Shown: positions 37,418 through 48,177 of the stretch, in pieces | Layout: each line of letters starts with the position of its first letter | Position numbering within the stretch: the stretch's first letter is position 1 | DNA from: Vibrio lentus | Lineage (GTDB): Bacteria > Pseudomonadota > Gammaproteobacteria > Enterobacterales > Vibrionaceae | Assembly (NCBI RefSeq): GCF_030409755.1 | Contig: NZ_JAUFQE010000002.1 | Coordinates: forward strand, 62,001 to 126,000 | Direction: 5' to 3' | Length of the DNA stretch: 64,000 nucleotides | Program-made: the position numbers and the translations under genes | The notes under the pieces: generated by a model | What the model was told of the DNA's origin: nothing | The model's database searches: none | The model's input: only the letters and a program-made list of their open reading frames with translations

Positions 37418-37453
37418 AAAAAAAGAGCAACGCTGTATGGCATTGCTCTTTTT
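37418..37453 (-). terminator. Terminator after mltF
   Basis: A stem AAAAAGAGCAA/TTGCTCTTTTT around a 12-nt loop, 4 bp from the mltF stop, with A/T tails on both sides. The 280 bp between this and the small basic gene (37141-37417) show no other gene. Confidence 0.85.
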
Positions 37454-37456
37454 CAT

Positions 37457-39025
37457 TTATTTGGAAGACTCAGCTTCGTCGACAGCGGATTCAGCCGCAC
37501 TGATTGTCGATTCAGCGCCCGAGATCTCTAAAGGTGGGATAACCACTAACCCTTCAAGGCTCGCTTCTTCTTCTTTATTTCGCTTGTTCACATGGCCAAT
37601 AATGCTTTGATAATAACGGCGAATGTTCTCAACGTAATTCCTTGCTTCATCACCACGAGCATAACCGTAACGAGTTTTACTGTAGTACTTCTTCTGCTTT
37701 AGAAGAGGCAGTCTGTCTTTCACATCACCCCAAGCGTCAGGATCACCGCCTTGTGCTTTGGTTAAGCGACGTGCATCCATCATGTGACCGTAACCTACGT
37801 TATATGATGCGAGGGCAAACCAGATCTTTTCATGTTGAGTAATAGAGTCGGGAACTCGATTCACGATACGACGTAAGTATTCAACACCACCTTGTACCGA
37901 CTGTTTCGGGTCAAGACGATTAGTTACACCTACGCTTTTCGCGGTTGGTAGCGTCAACATCATCATGCCTCGAACACCTGTAGGAGAACGTGCTACTGGG
38001 TTCCAGTGTGACTCTTGGTATGCCAAAGCAGCAATCAAGCGCCAATCAAATTCTTGTGAGTATTTCTGAAACAGTGGTGACCATTTTGGTAGCTTGCTAT
38101 CCAAGGCGCGGATAAAGGCACGAGTATCAACGTAGTCAAAGGTACCAATGTGACCGATGTACTTCTCTTCCAATGAAGCCAGTTCGCCAGATTGTTTTAG
38201 GTTGCCGAAGAACTCAATTAGCAATGCATACAGGCTTTCATCTTCAGAACGCTCTAAGTACCAAGAGATAGGTTGGTCTTCAGTGAGTTCAAATGCCAAA
38301 GCGACGTCTGGGTACAAACGCTGTGCGAGTGACAGTTCAATCGAGTCTGCTACAGTAAACAAGCGTTCGCCAGTCGACACTTCTTTTAGCAGGTCATTGA
38401 TGTCTGCATTACCGACCGCATCGTAGATAAAGTCATCGTGTGTGTTCTGTAGCTGTTTTAGTGTTGGTTCAAAGTGTGAGTCTTTCACCACAACCAAAGA
38501 CGGCGTTAGTGTTTCATTTGATGCCGTTTCTTCTGATTCAGATTGTGCTTTTACAAATTCGGCCTGACGCTCGTTTTCAAACTTGATCAGTTGACCGAGG
38601 TTTCTTGGTCGCCATTGACCTTTCTTATACACGACTTGTTGGCTGACATAGTAATAAGCGGGCGCGGCGCGATACGCACGTGTCAGATTATTGTTTTGCG
38701 TTAACCCAGTCGCGATAAGATCGATCTCGCCTTTCTTTAGGGCAGGGAAGAGGCCGGATAAACGGTATGCAGGTTTAACCTCAAGCTTTACACCAAGCTC
38801 CTGCGCAAACTCACGAGCTAACTCGTAATCTAAGCCAGCAGGGCCATCGGGACCAATGTAATAAGAGAGTTGGTTATTCAGGGTGCCGACACGAAGAACG
38901 CCGCGATCTCGTATCTGCTCAAGGACACTTTTAGGTTCAGATTCAATCTGGCATCCCGTTAGCCCTAACAGAGCGATAACGAGCAGAAGGAATTTAGACG
39001 AAAAGATGAGCGTAAATTTAGGCAT
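37457..39025 (-). CDS. mltF: Membrane-bound lytic murein transglycosylase F
   Basis: Cleaves peptidoglycan glycan strands with 1,6-anhydro product formation. The ATG at 39025 (522 aa) follows directly an in-frame TTG at 39028; the ATG is preferred. A signal with LTGC lipobox (Cys25) predicts an outer-membrane lipoprotein. Residues about 40-290 form a solute-binding-protein-like domain (RGVLRVGTLNNQLSYY), and about 310-470 the SLT domain with the catalytic Glu338 in AYQESHWNP. An acidic insert (SESEETASNE) near 162-171 and an Ala/Glu/Ser-rich C-terminal tail are extra to E. coli MltF. Divergent from purL. Confidence 0.96.
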   Translation of the reverse strand: MPKFTLIFSSKFLLLVIALLGLTGCQIESEPKSVLEQIRDRGVLRVGTLNNQLSYYIGPDGPAGLDYELAREFAQELGVKLEVKPAYRLSGLFPALKKGEIDLIATGLTQNNNLTRAYRAAPAYYYVSQQVVYKKGQWRPRNLGQLIKFENERQAEFVKAQSESEETASNETLTPSLVVVKDSHFEPTLKQLQNTHDDFIYDAVGNADINDLLKEVSTGERLFTVADSIELSLAQRLYPDVALAFELTEDQPISWYLERSEDESLYALLIEFFGNLKQSGELASLEEKYIGHIGTFDYVDTRAFIRALDSKLPKWSPLFQKYSQEFDWRLIAALAYQESHWNPVARSPTGVRGMMMLTLPTAKSVGVTNRLDPKQSVQGGVEYLRRIVNRVPDSITQHEKIWFALASYNVGYGHMMDARRLTKAQGGDPDAWGDVKDRLPLLKQKKYYSKTRYGYARGDEARNYVENIRRYYQSIIGHVNKRNKEEEASLEGLVVIPPLEISGAESTISAAESAVDEAESSK

Positions 39026-39162
39026 CAAAATGAAATCTCGAAAAGTGGAAGCCCCTTTATACCAAACCCCGCAAGGCTGGCAAAGCAGGTTTATTTAAAC
39101 AGTTGTAAAAGTGCTGATAAATGCAGCAAAACTGTCATTTATATCGTTAGATGAAAAAAATA

Positions 39163-39178
39163 ACGCAAACGGTTGCTT
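39163..39178. promoter_or_regulatory. PurR operator of purL
   Basis: ACGCAAACGGTTGCTT is a near-perfect purine repressor operator, placed 177 bp upstream of purL in the mltF/purL divergent region. Confidence 0.85.
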
Positions 39179-39354
39179 TTGGTGTTACGTCACAAAAAGA
39201 AATGCTTTATAATGCGCTCGCATTGAAGAGGTGGAATCGGCATAGGTTTGTTAACCTTCGGGAATAGCTTCGAAGAAAACAGTTAGGTTGTTCCTATAAC
39301 CCACTGAATTTATTCCAATATCACCTTAATCAACTGCATAAGAGACCTAAGCAC

Positions 39355-42300
39355 ATGAGAATTTTGCGTGGCTCCCCAGCTCTATCTGAGTTTCGTGTTA
39401 ACAAGCTTTTAGAGCTTTGTCGTGAATTAAGCTTACCTGTAACAGGTATTTACGCTGAGTTTGCCCACTTTGCTGATTTAACGGCAGACCTAGATGCGTC
39501 TGAAGTTGAGAAGCTAGAAAAGCTACTGACTTACGGTCCAACGATTGAAGAGCATGAACCTGAAGGTTTACTGCTGCTTGCAACGCCACGTCCAGGCACT
39601 ATCTCGCCTTGGTCTTCAAAATCAACTGATATCGCACACAACTGTGGACTGGCTAAAGTGTCACGTCTAGAGCGCGGTACCGCTTTCTACATTGAAACTT
39701 CTTCTGAACTTTCTGAGCTTCAACTTGTTGAGCTGAAAGCAATCCTGCACGACCGTATGATGGAAGTGGTTTTTACTGACTTCGAATCGGCAGCTGCACT
39801 ATTCACAGTTGCTGAGCCTGCTCCTTATGCGGAAGTTGACCTATTAACTGGCGGACGTAAAGCGCTTGAAAAAGCAAACGTTACCCTAGGTCTTGCGCTA
39901 GCAGAAGATGAAATTGATTACCTTCTTGAAAGCTTCACTGAAAAGCTAGGTCGTAACCCGACTGACATCGAGCTAATGATGTTTGCACAAGCGAACTCAG
40001 AGCACTGTCGTCACAAGATCTTTAACGCTGATTGGACTATCGATGGCGTTAAGCAAGAAAAATCATTATTCAAGATGATTAAGAACACCTTTGAAACGAC
40101 ACCAGAACACGTTCTGTCTGCTTATAAAGATAACGCAGCGGTAATGACAGGTTCTGAAGTCGGTCGTTTCTTCCCAGATCCAGAAACTCGTCAGTACAAC
40201 TATCACCAAGAGAAAACACATATCTTGATGAAAGTTGAAACTCACAACCACCCAACGGCAATTTCTCCATGGCCGGGCGCATCAACAGGTTCAGGCGGTG
40301 AAATCCGTGATGAAGGCGCGACAGGTATTGGTGGTAAGCCAAAAGCGGGTTTGGTTGCCTTTTCTGTATCTAACCTTAAGATCCCGAACTTCGTTCAACC
40401 TTGGGAAACTGATTTTGGTAAGCCGAGCCGTATTGTTACTGCTTTGGATATCATGCTTGAAGGCCCTCTTGGTGGCGCAGCATTCAATAACGAATTTGGT
40501 CGTCCAAACCTATTAGGTTACTTCCGTACTTACGAAGAGAAAGTAAACTCTCACGCAGGTGAAGAAGTACGTGGTTACCACAAGCCAATCATGCTGGCTG
40601 GTGGTCTAGGTAACATTCGTGACGATCATGTTCAGAAGAAAGAGATCCCAGTAGGTGCAAGCCTAATCGTTCTTGGTGGCCCTGCGATGAACATCGGCCT
40701 TGGTGGCGGTGCTGCATCTTCAATGGATTCTGGTTCTTCTTCTGAAGACTTAGATTTTGCTTCTGTACAACGTGAAAACCCAGAGATGGAACGTCGTTGT
40801 CAGGAAGTTATCGACCGTTGTTGGCAGCTTGGTGATGCGAACCCAATCGCATTTATCCACGATGTGGGCGCAGGCGGTATCTCGAATGCTCTTCCTGAGC
40901 TAGTCGACGATGGCGAGCGTGGCGGTATCTTTAATCTACGTGACGTGCCAAACGATGAGCCGGGCATGAGCCCACTTGAGATCTGGTGTAACGAATCTCA
41001 AGAGCGCTACGTAATGGCGGTTGCTGATAAAGACATGGCAACATTCGACGCGATTTGTAAGCGTGAGCGTGCACCATACGCAGTGGTTGGTAAAGCAACT
41101 GAAGAGCGTGAACTTAAACTTGAAGATTCACACTTCGACAACACGCCAATCGACATGCCAATGGACATCCTATTAGGTAAAACACCTAAGATGCACCGTG
41201 ACGCGAAGACGCTAAAAGCAAACAACCCTGCGATTGACCGTTCTGGTATCGAACTAAACGAAGCGGTTGACCGTATTCTTCGCCTACCAACAGTGGCAGA
41301 GAAAACATTCCTTATCACTATCGGTGACCGCTCGGTAACAGGCCTTGTAGCTCGTGACCAAATGGTTGGCCCATGGCAGGTTCCTGTTGCTAACTGTGCT
41401 GTAACAGCAGCAAGTTACGACTCTTACCACGGTGAGGCAATGTCTCTTGGTGAGCGTACACCAGTAGCACTTCTAGACTTTGGTGCATCAGCTCGCCTAG
41501 CGGTTGGTGAAGCAATCACTAACATCGCAGCGACGAACATCGGTGATATCAAACACATTAAACTGTCGGCTAACTGGATGTCTCCAGCAGGTCACCCAGG
41601 AGAAGATGCAGGCCTTTACGAAGCGGTTAAAGCAGTCGGTGAAGAGCTATGTCCAGCACTGGGTCTAACTATCCCTGTGGGTAAAGACTCAATGTCGATG
41701 AAGACTAAGTGGGAAGAGAATGGCGAGCAGAAAGAAGTAACGTCTCCGCTATCTCTTGTTATCACTGCGTTCGCACGTGTTGAAGATGTTCGTAAGACGA
41801 TTACGCCTCAGCTTCGCACTGACAAGGGTAATACAAGCCTAGTTCTTATCGACTTAGGTAACGGCAAAAACCGTATGGGTGCTACAGCACTAGCGCAAGT
41901 TTACAAGCAGCTTGGTGATAAACCAGCAGACGTAGACAATGCAGCACAACTAAAAGGCTTCTACGAAGGTGTTCAAACGCTTGTAGCGAACGACCAAGTT
42001 GTGGCTTACCACGATAAAGGCGATGGCGGTCTATTCGTAACGCTAGCTGAAATGGCGTTCGCAGGTCACTGTGGTGTTAACGCGAACATTGAAGCGCTTT
42101 TATCTGCATCAGAGAACAGCGAAGATACGCTAGCAGCACTCTTCAATGAAGAGCTAGGTGCAGTAATCCAAGTTCGTAACGACGACCTAGACGCAGTTCT
42201 TTCTACTCTTGCAGCAAACGGTCTAGAAGCGTGTTCACACGTAATTGGTAGCGTTGTTGGTGAAGGGGAAGCATCAGACGAAGTAGTGATTAAGTCAGGC

Positions 42301-43281
42301 GCAGACGTTGTAATCCAACGTAACCGTACTGAACTACGTACTATCTGGGCTGAGACGACGCACAAGATGCAAGGTCTACGTGATAACCCAATCTGTGCAG
42401 ACCAAGAGCACGAAGCGAAGAAAGACAATTCAGACCCAGGTCTGAACGTAAAACTAAGCTTTGACGTAAATGAAGACATTGCTGCTCCTTACATCAACAC
42501 GGGCGCTAAGCCTAAGATGGCGATTCTACGTGAGCAGGGTGTTAACTCTCACGTTGAAATGGCAGCAGCATTCGACCGTGCAGGTTTCGAAGCGACTGAT
42601 ATTCACATGAGCGACATCCTAACGGGTCAAGCGGTACTAGAAGAATACAACGGCCTTGTTGCTTGTGGTGGCTTCTCTTACGGTGATGTACTGGGCGCTG
42701 GCGAAGGTTGGGCTAAGTCAGTTCTGTTTAACGATTCTACTCGCGACCAATTTGAAAACTTCTTCAAGCGCGAAGATACGTTCTCTCTAGGTGTGTGTAA
42801 CGGTTGTCAGATGTTGTCGAACCTACGTGAACTTATCCCAGGTGCAGAATACTGGCCACGTTTCGTTCGTAACGAATCTGAGCGTTTTGAAGCTCGTTTC
42901 AGCCTCGTTGAAGTTCAGAAGTCTGATTCTGTATTCTTCAACGGCATGGAAGGTTCTCGTATGCCAATCGCTGTTTCTCACGGTGAAGGCCGCGTAGAAG
43001 TGCGTGACAACGACCACCTAAACGCGATTGAAAACTCGGGTACGGTTGCTCTACGTTACGTTGATAACAACGGTAACCAAACGCAGCAATACCCGAATAA
43101 CCCGAACGGTTCGCCTAATGCTATCACTGGTTTAACAACGACGGATGGCCGTGTGACTATCATGATGCCTCACCCAGAGCGTGTATTCCGTACGGTTGCT
43201 AACTCTTGGTCTCCAGAAGGTTGGGGCGAGAATGGTGCTTGGATGCGTATGTTCCAAAACGCACGTAAGAATGTGGGTTAA
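39355..43281 (+). CDS. purL: Phosphoribosylformylglycinamidine synthase
   Basis: Fourth step of purine synthesis: FGAR plus glutamine and ATP to FGAM. The 1308-aa single-chain form is typical of gammaproteobacteria. Features: N-terminal PurS-like domain, [26 protein letters not shown] nucleotide/substrate segment (about residues 296-321), the second synthetase half, and a C-terminal class I glutaminase with CNGCQM (nucleophile Cys) and MPHPERVFR. The long 5' leader contains the PurR operator, so purine repression is expected. A terminator follows. Confidence 0.98.
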   Translation: MRILRGSPALSEFRVNKLLELCRELSLPVTGIYAEFAHFADLTADLDASEVEKLEKLLTYGPTIEEHEPEGLLLLATPRPGTISPWSSKSTDIAHNCGLAKVSRLERGTAFYIETSSELSELQLVELKAILHDRMMEVVFTDFESAAALFTVAEPAPYAEVDLLTGGRKALEKANVTLGLALAEDEIDYLLESFTEKLGRNPTDIELMMFAQANSEHCRHKIFNADWTIDGVKQEKSLFKMIKNTFETTPEHVLSAYKDNAAVMTGSEVGRFFPDPETRQYNYHQEKTHILMKVETHNHPTAISPWPGASTGSGGEIRDEGATGIGGKPKAGLVAFSVSNLKIPNFVQPWETDFGKPSRIVTALDIMLEGPLGGAAFNNEFGRPNLLGYFRTYEEKVNSHAGEEVRGYHKPIMLAGGLGNIRDDHVQKKEIPVGASLIVLGGPAMNIGLGGGAASSMDSGSSSEDLDFASVQRENPEMERRCQEVIDRCWQLGDANPIAFIHDVGAGGISNALPELVDDGERGGIFNLRDVPNDEPGMSPLEIWCNESQERYVMAVADKDMATFDAICKRERAPYAVVGKATEERELKLEDSHFDNTPIDMPMDILLGKTPKMHRDAKTLKANNPAIDRSGIELNEAVDRILRLPTVAEKTFLITIGDRSVTGLVARDQMVGPWQVPVANCAVTAASYDSYHGEAMSLGERTPVALLDFGASARLAVGEAITNIAATNIGDIKHIKLSANWMSPAGHPGEDAGLYEAVKAVGEELCPALGLTIPVGKDSMSMKTKWEENGEQKEVTSPLSLVITAFARVEDVRKTITPQLRTDKGNTSLVLIDLGNGKNRMGATALAQVYKQLGDKPADVDNAAQLKGFYEGVQTLVANDQVVAYHDKGDGGLFVTLAEMAFAGHCGVNANIEALLSASENSEDTLAALFNEELGAVIQVRNDDLDAVLSTLAANGLEACSHVIGSVVGEGEASDEVVIKSGADVVIQRNRTELRTIWAETTHKMQGLRDNPICADQEHEAKKDNSDPGLNVKLSFDVNEDIAAPYINTGAKPKMAILREQGVNSHVEMAAAFDRAGFEATDIHMSDILTGQAVLEEYNGLVACGGFSYGDVLGAGEGWAKSVLFNDSTRDQFENFFKREDTFSLGVCNGCQMLSNLRELIPGAEYWPRFVRNESERFEARFSLVEVQKSDSVFFNGMEGSRMPIAVSHGEGRVEVRDNDHLNAIENSGTVALRYVDNNGNQTQQYPNNPNGSPNAITGLTTTDGRVTIMMPHPERVFRTVANSWSPEGWGENGAWMRMFQNARKNVG

Positions 43282-43337
43282 TCACTTACCTACATGCTGC
43301 GTTAATCTAGATTGGATTAACTAAAAGCTAAAAAGTT

Positions 43338-43369
43338 AAAAGCGTAGATCGAAAGGTCTGCGCTTTTTT
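43338..43369 (+). terminator. Terminator after purL
   Basis: A 13-bp stem with two G-U pairs (43338-43350 with 43355-43367) closed by a GAAA tetraloop and followed by Ts. Confidence 0.9.
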
Positions 43370-43553
43370 ATTACACAAATTTTAGGAACCAACGCGAAAC
43401 AAATTAGGTTTGCAGTTTGCTGTTCTAAAAATCTCCACTACGCTAAATGTTATGGAATCAATTTGTTAGGCCGTCATTTCTTGTATTCATGCAAGAACAA
43501 TTCAATTTGGCCGTTCAAAAACTGAATCAATCATCGTGGCATAAGAGGGATCT

Positions 43554-44087
43554 ATGAAAACAACAATCACAAAAGCAGTTGCAGTGGCAGCGATTGTCAT
43601 GTCATTAGCTGGGTGTGTCGGTAGTAACGCCGTTACTGGGAAATTAATGAAGTTCAACGTCGAGGTTGTAGATAACCGTTACGCTCGTGCCGGGGTCAAC
43701 TTCTTGCTTGCGCCAGTTTACGCGCTAACAACAGCAGCCGATTACATTGTATTTAACTCAATCGAATTCTGGGCGGGTAAAAACCCACTCACAGGCGCAC
43801 CTCACATCTTTGATAGTAAAGTCGACACCATGATCGATGTGAACGACAGCCTAGACGATTCACTAAAAGAAGCGCCACTTGGTTTCAACAATCGTCAGAT
43901 TGAATGGGGTGAAATGCAACAGATCGATGAGAACACCATTCAAATGGACATCACCTATAACGATGGCCAGAAAGCCGTTCTGACGGGGGTTCGTGATGGC
44001 GATAAAGTCAGCTATTACATGGATGGTACGTTAGTTTCAGAAACCTCTATTCAGGCTCTCGAACAGCTAGCCGCAGAAAAAGCATAA
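43554..44087 (+). CDS. DUF3332 family lipoprotein
   Basis: A 177-aa predicted lipoprotein: signal peptide MKTTITKAVAVAAIVMSLAGC with lipobox LAGC (Cys21). The pattern GSNAVTGKLMKFNVEVVDNRYARAGVNFLLAPVYALTTAADYIVFNSIEFWAG is that of the DUF3332 family. The rest looks beta-rich (IQMDITYNDGQKAVLTGVRDGDKV). Function unknown. AGAGGGA lies 7 bp before the ATG. Monocistronic, converging on dapD with a shared terminator. Confidence 0.85.
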   Translation: MKTTITKAVAVAAIVMSLAGCVGSNAVTGKLMKFNVEVVDNRYARAGVNFLLAPVYALTTAADYIVFNSIEFWAGKNPLTGAPHIFDSKVDTMIDVNDSLDDSLKEAPLGFNNRQIEWGEMQQIDENTIQMDITYNDGQKAVLTGVRDGDKVSYYMDGTLVSETSIQALEQLAAEKA

Positions 44088-44116
44088 CCTTCTCTGCTTT
44101 ACCGCTATAAAAAGAA

Positions 44117-44152
44117 AAGCCGCTGGATTTAACCCCAGCGGCTTCGTATTTT
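44117..44152. terminator. Terminator between the DUF3332 gene and dapD
   Basis: A stem AGCCGCTGG/CCAGCGGCT (44118-44126 with 44135-44143), A-rich on the left and T-rich to the right (CGTATTTTTT); may serve both convergent genes. Confidence 0.8.
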
Positions 44153-44186
44153 TTAATATCTAGTAATTTAGCATCTAGCGCGTAGA

Positions 44187-45218
44187 TTAGTTGTTGCTGT
44201 GTAGCTCGCTGTTCAGTTCAACAGCAGACTTGTTCGCTAGGCACTCAATTTGACCAGTGATCGAGTTGCGACGGAATAGAAGATCAGAAACACCAGCTAG
44301 GTCACGAGCTTTAATGATTTCTACTTCGTTGCCTTCTTTATCTAACATGCGAACCTTAGTACCCGCAGTCACGTAAAGACCTGACTCAACCGTACAACGG
44401 TCGCCCATTGGGAAACCAAGACCAGCGTTTGCGCCTAGTAGGCAGTTTTCGCCGATAGAGATAACCATAGTACCGCCACCAGACAGAGTACCCATGATAG
44501 AAGCGCCGCCGCCGATGTCAGAACCGTTACCCACTACAACACCCGCAGAGATACGACCTTCAACCATGCTTACGCCAGTAGTACCCGCATTGAAGTTGAT
44601 GAAACCTTCATGCATTACTGTTGTGCCTTCGCCTACGTGTGCGCCAAGACGAACACGAGAAGTATCAGCAATACGAATACCTGTTGGTACCACGTAATCT
44701 ACCATTTTAGGGAACTTGTCTACGCAATCTACAGACAGAGCGCGACCAGCAAGGCGAGCTTCGATTTGACGCTCAGCTAGCTCTGGAAGATCGATTGGGC
44801 CTTCGTTTGTCCATGCGATGTTGTGCAGTAGACCGAAGATGCCGTCCAGTACCGTGCCGTGTGGCTGAACTAGGCGGTTAGAGATAAGTTGTAGTTTTAG
44901 GAAGCCTTCAGCAACTGATGCTGGCTTCTCGTCAGCCGCAAGAACAACAAGAACAAGTGGCTGCTCAGATGCAGCTGCTTTTTCTGCGAAAGATGCGTTT
45001 GCTGCATCGTCGTTTGCTGCGAATGCTTTCGCTAGTTCTGCGCTTTGTGCAGCAGAGATTTCGATAGCTTGGTTGCCTTCAGTGTAACCTGCAACTTCAG
45101 CCACAGCAGCTACAAGAGCATCGCTTGGGTTTAGAAGTGGGTTAGGGTAGAACGCTTCAATGATTTTATTGTCGCGGTTTTTGGTTGCCGTACCGAAGGC
45201 TAGTGAAAAGTAAGCCAT
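44187..45218 (-). CDS. dapD: 2,3,4,5-tetrahydropyridine-2,6-dicarboxylate N-succinyltransferase
   Basis: Succinylates tetrahydrodipicolinate in lysine and diaminopimelate synthesis. The 343-aa length matches the longer DapD class rather than the 274-aa E. coli type. The middle and C-terminal part is a left-handed beta-helix with hexapeptide repeats (VRLGAHVGEGTTVMHEGFINFNAG..., GVVVGNGSDIGGGASIMGTL). The N-terminal domain is Ala-rich. TGGAG lies 8 bp before the ATG. No lysine riboswitch is visible upstream. Confidence 0.95.
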   Translation of the reverse strand: MAYFSLAFGTATKNRDNKIIEAFYPNPLLNPSDALVAAVAEVAGYTEGNQAIEISAAQSAELAKAFAANDDAANASFAEKAAASEQPLVLVVLAADEKPASVAEGFLKLQLISNRLVQPHGTVLDGIFGLLHNIAWTNEGPIDLPELAERQIEARLAGRALSVDCVDKFPKMVDYVVPTGIRIADTSRVRLGAHVGEGTTVMHEGFINFNAGTTGVSMVEGRISAGVVVGNGSDIGGGASIMGTLSGGGTMVISIGENCLLGANAGLGFPMGDRCTVESGLYVTAGTKVRMLDKEGNEVEIIKARDLAGVSDLLFRRNSITGQIECLANKSAVELNSELHSNN

Positions 45219-45335
45219 GTTGAATCTCCATGTGTTGAGTCTTGATTTTGCTATTCAATAACAGCGGCTCGAATAACAAGCGCTGCCGTTAGCAAAGTTA
45301 ATTTAATTGCGTTCATCATAAAGAGAGCGCCCTTG

Positions 45336-45533
45336 TTATGAAAGGGTGTATCGAGATAAAGTCTGTAAAATGATATTGCTTGTCTTTTTAGCGATAGTTT
45401 TCATTATCCGGATATTACTGTTAGCGCTTAATGTTTCGCTGATCGGTTGAGTTGCACCGCGTAACCTCATTTTCATTTCCGATACAGCTCTATAGCTCCC
45501 CTTCTTGTTCTCCGTATCAATAGAGTCAGTCAC
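45336..45533 (-). CDS. Possible small protein, 65 aa (GTG start)
   Basis: A weakly supported minus-strand frame in the 500-bp gap between dapD and the nucleotidase gene. The GTG start has AAAGGAAAT directly upstream at good spacing. The product (start (M)TDSIDTENKKGSYRAVSEMK) is hydrophilic and basic in its second half (MKTIAKKTSNI), with no membrane segment or known motif. It could equally be chance; nothing else is seen in this gap besides promoters. Confidence 0.33.
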   Translation of the reverse strand: MTDSIDTENKKGSYRAVSEMKMRLRGATQPISETLSANSNIRIMKTIAKKTSNIILQTLSRYTLS

Positions 45534-45722
45534 ATTTCCTTTATAAATCCATGTTTATTATCATAATTCATCGAGTTCTGTTGATTTATCGTTTGTGCTT
45601 ACAGTCCGAGTAAATACTCAAGTTTTCAGCTGTGTAATTAAGAGAATGATCACTAAAACCCTTCGATATATAAGTATATTTCCAGCCATAACGACATTAA
45701 AACGATTAATAAAGGATCTTCT

Positions 45723-47420
45723 ATGAATTTTACTAAGTCTTTACTGGTGCTCTCTATCGGCGTAGCGATGGTTGGCTGTGGCTCGGACAATGATACGACA
45801 GTGACATGTGATACAGCTGCTTCTTGTACCAAGTTTACTGTGTTACATACCAACGATAATCACGGTCGTTTTTGGGAGAACAGCAAGGGTGAGTACGGAA
45901 TGGCGGCTCGCAAGACTTTGATCGATAGCATTCGTGCAGAAGTCACCCAAAACGGTGGTGAAACTATTCTATTGTCTGGTGGTGATATTAACACCGGTGT
46001 ACCTGAGTCTGACATGCAGGATGCGGTTCCCGATTTTGTTGGTATGAACCTTCTTGGTTACGACGCGATGGCATTAGGTAACCATGAATTCGACAACACC
46101 TTAGATGTGCTTGAGATGCAATCTGAGCTAGCTGACTTCCCGATGCTAGCGGCGAATATTTATATCAAAGATGGAGACACAGTTACTGATGAACGCCTTT
46201 TCTCTCCATATAAAGTATTCACCATCAATGGCTTAAAAGTTGCTGTTATTGGCCTGACAACCAAAGATACGGCGAAATTAGTTAACCCTGACAATGTCGC
46301 GACGATTCACTTTGCCGACCCGCAAGTCGAAATCAAAAAAGCCATAAAAGAAATTGAAGCGAATGAAACTGTTGATTTGATTTTTGCTACGACTCATATG
46401 GGGCACTATGCAGATGGTCAGCATGGTAGTGAAGCGCCTGGCGATGTGTTGCTTGCTCGCTCTCTAGAAGAGGGGCAGTTAGATGCCATTATTGGCGGGC
46501 ACTCTCAAAATCCAGTTTGTATGGAAGGCAATGAATACGCTGATTTCAATCCTGGAGATGATTGTAAACCGGATCAGCAAAATGGTACCTATATCATGCA
46601 AGCTCACGAGTGGGGTAAGTATGTAGGTCGAGCTGACTTTGAATTTTATGATGGTAAATTGCATTTAGCGAAATACGATCTCGTTCCTGTAAACTTAAAA
46701 GAGAAGGATGAAAATGGTGATTATCAGTTTATCCAATCTGAAATTAAGCCTGATGCAGCTGTAAAAGCTACTCTCTATCCATACCAACAACAAGGCCAAG
46801 ATCTACTAGATGTCATCATCTCAAAGACAGATGAAAAACTGGAAGGTGATCGTAATGTGGTTAGATCTGAGCAAACCAACCTTGGTCACTTATTAGGGGA
46901 AGCATATCGTACTTATGACTTAGTGAATGCTGACTTTGGTGTGATGAATTCCGGTGGTGTTCGTGACTCAATCCAAACGGGTGATATCGCTTATCGTGAT
47001 GTGCTGACGGTTCAACCTTTCGGGAACTTCGTAACCAAAGCAACAATGACAGGGGCAGAAGTAAAAGCGTATTTAGATGTTGTTGCGACTATGACAGCAG
47101 GCTCCGGCGCTTATGCTCAATTGGACAATATTAGCTTAACCGTCGATTGTGACTTGAATGACGTGACCATTCGAGACATCAATGGCAAAGGCTTTGATTT
47201 AGCAGATACTTACACATTTTCTGTTATCAGCTTCAGTGCCGCTGGTGGCGATGACTACCCTGTAATTGATGTTGAATCTACTCAAATGACAGATGCATCT
47301 GTACTACGTGAGTTTTTTGTAAAGAACCCGGATGTAACCGCTGCAAATTATGCTCCGGTGGATGGTGATCTAATCTATAGGAGTAATGGAGTAGACGTGA
47401 AAGGCTGTCCAGCGAACTAA
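45723..47420 (+). CDS. nutA: Lipoprotein 5'-nucleotidase, NutA/UshA type
   Basis: Hydrolyses extracellular or periplasmic nucleotides to nucleosides. The 565-aa protein has a lipoprotein signal (MVGC lipobox, Cys19) and the calcineurin-like metallophosphatase signatures VLHTNDNHGRF (DxH), SGGDINTG, LGNHEFDN (GNHE) and THMGHY...GGHSQ. The C-terminal nucleotide-binding domain has NSGGVRDS and SFSAAGGDDYPV. It resembles NutA of V. parahaemolyticus, a chloride-dependent surface nucleotidase; the symbol is by similarity, and paralogues are possible. AAAGGA precedes the ATG. Confidence 0.9.
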   Translation: MNFTKSLLVLSIGVAMVGCGSDNDTTVTCDTAASCTKFTVLHTNDNHGRFWENSKGEYGMAARKTLIDSIRAEVTQNGGETILLSGGDINTGVPESDMQDAVPDFVGMNLLGYDAMALGNHEFDNTLDVLEMQSELADFPMLAANIYIKDGDTVTDERLFSPYKVFTINGLKVAVIGLTTKDTAKLVNPDNVATIHFADPQVEIKKAIKEIEANETVDLIFATTHMGHYADGQHGSEAPGDVLLARSLEEGQLDAIIGGHSQNPVCMEGNEYADFNPGDDCKPDQQNGTYIMQAHEWGKYVGRADFEFYDGKLHLAKYDLVPVNLKEKDENGDYQFIQSEIKPDAAVKATLYPYQQQGQDLLDVIISKTDEKLEGDRNVVRSEQTNLGHLLGEAYRTYDLVNADFGVMNSGGVRDSIQTGDIAYRDVLTVQPFGNFVTKATMTGAEVKAYLDVVATMTAGSGAYAQLDNISLTVDCDLNDVTIRDINGKGFDLADTYTFSVISFSAAGGDDYPVIDVESTQMTDASVLREFFVKNPDVTAANYAPVDGDLIYRSNGVDVKGCPAN

Positions 47421-47450
47421 TTTATAATCCGTAAACAAAAGCGACAAAGA

Positions 47451-47479
47451 AAATAGCCAGCGAATCGCTGGCTATTTTT
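47451..47479. terminator. Bidirectional terminator between nutA and the MarC gene
   Basis: AAAATAGCCAGCGA/TCGCTGGCTATTTT, a 14-bp inverted repeat with A and T flanks, between convergent genes. Confidence 0.93.
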
Positions 47480-47504
47480 GTATCAGAACTTAGTCGTTCT
47501 GAGC

Positions 47505-48146
47505 TTAAACAAACAGCGCTTTATAAGCCTGTTCAATCCCTTCAATCAGCATCTGCATACCGATGACTGCGAGTATTAAACCCATCATTCGAGTAATCAC
47601 GTTCAATGCACTTGGCCCGACCGCTTTAACGAAGCGTTCGCCGAATACAAATAAGACATAGGTTAGGGTGCAGAGGAGGCCAAATGCCACAATGGTAATG
47701 ATGGTCTCGTAAATCCCCTCGGTACTGGCAAAGTTCATCGCAGTGGCAATAGTGCCCGGGCCAGCCAGTATTGGCATGGCTAAAGGTGATACTGCGATAC
47801 TTAGCGCTGCGTCTCGCTGGGCGTCTGAGTTTACTTTCTCTTTTGCTTTTGAATGTGTTGAGTCACCTTGCAGCATGTGAAAGCCAATCAAAAAGACCAG
47901 AATACCGCCTGTGATACGCAGTGCGTACAGCGTGATACCAAAGAGGTCAAAGATCAGTTTGCCAGAAATCGCAAAAGTACTGACGATAACGAAGGCGATA
48001 AGTACCGATCGGAATGCGATAGATTTAACCGTTTCCCTATCATTATCACCGGTTAATCCAAGAAAGATTGGCGTATTAGCGATAGGGTTCATAATGGCAA
48101 AAAAGCCCATGAACACGGTAATGGTATGAATGATGAGCTCTTTCAT
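47505..48146 (-). CDS. MarC-family integral membrane protein
   Basis: A 213-aa inner-membrane protein with six hydrophobic helices. FMGFFAIMNPIANTPIFLGLTG at the start and AVSPLAMPILAGPGTIATAM in the middle are the MarC/YhgN family signatures. Once thought to act in multiple antibiotic resistance, its function is not settled; annotated NAAT transporter. A hydrophilic loop (DSTHSKAKEKVNSDAQRD) separates helices 3 and 4. A MITE-like element lies 32 bp upstream of the start codon and may affect its promoter. Confidence 0.92.
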   Translation of the reverse strand: MKELIIHTITVFMGFFAIMNPIANTPIFLGLTGDNDRETVKSIAFRSVLIAFVIVSTFAISGKLIFDLFGITLYALRITGGILVFLIGFHMLQGDSTHSKAKEKVNSDAQRDAALSIAVSPLAMPILAGPGTIATAMNFASTEGIYETIITIVAFGLLCTLTYVLFVFGERFVKAVGPSALNVITRMMGLILAVIGMQMLIEGIEQAYKALFV

Positions 48147-48177
48147 ATTATTCCTTTGAAAAGATGCAGTTAAATAC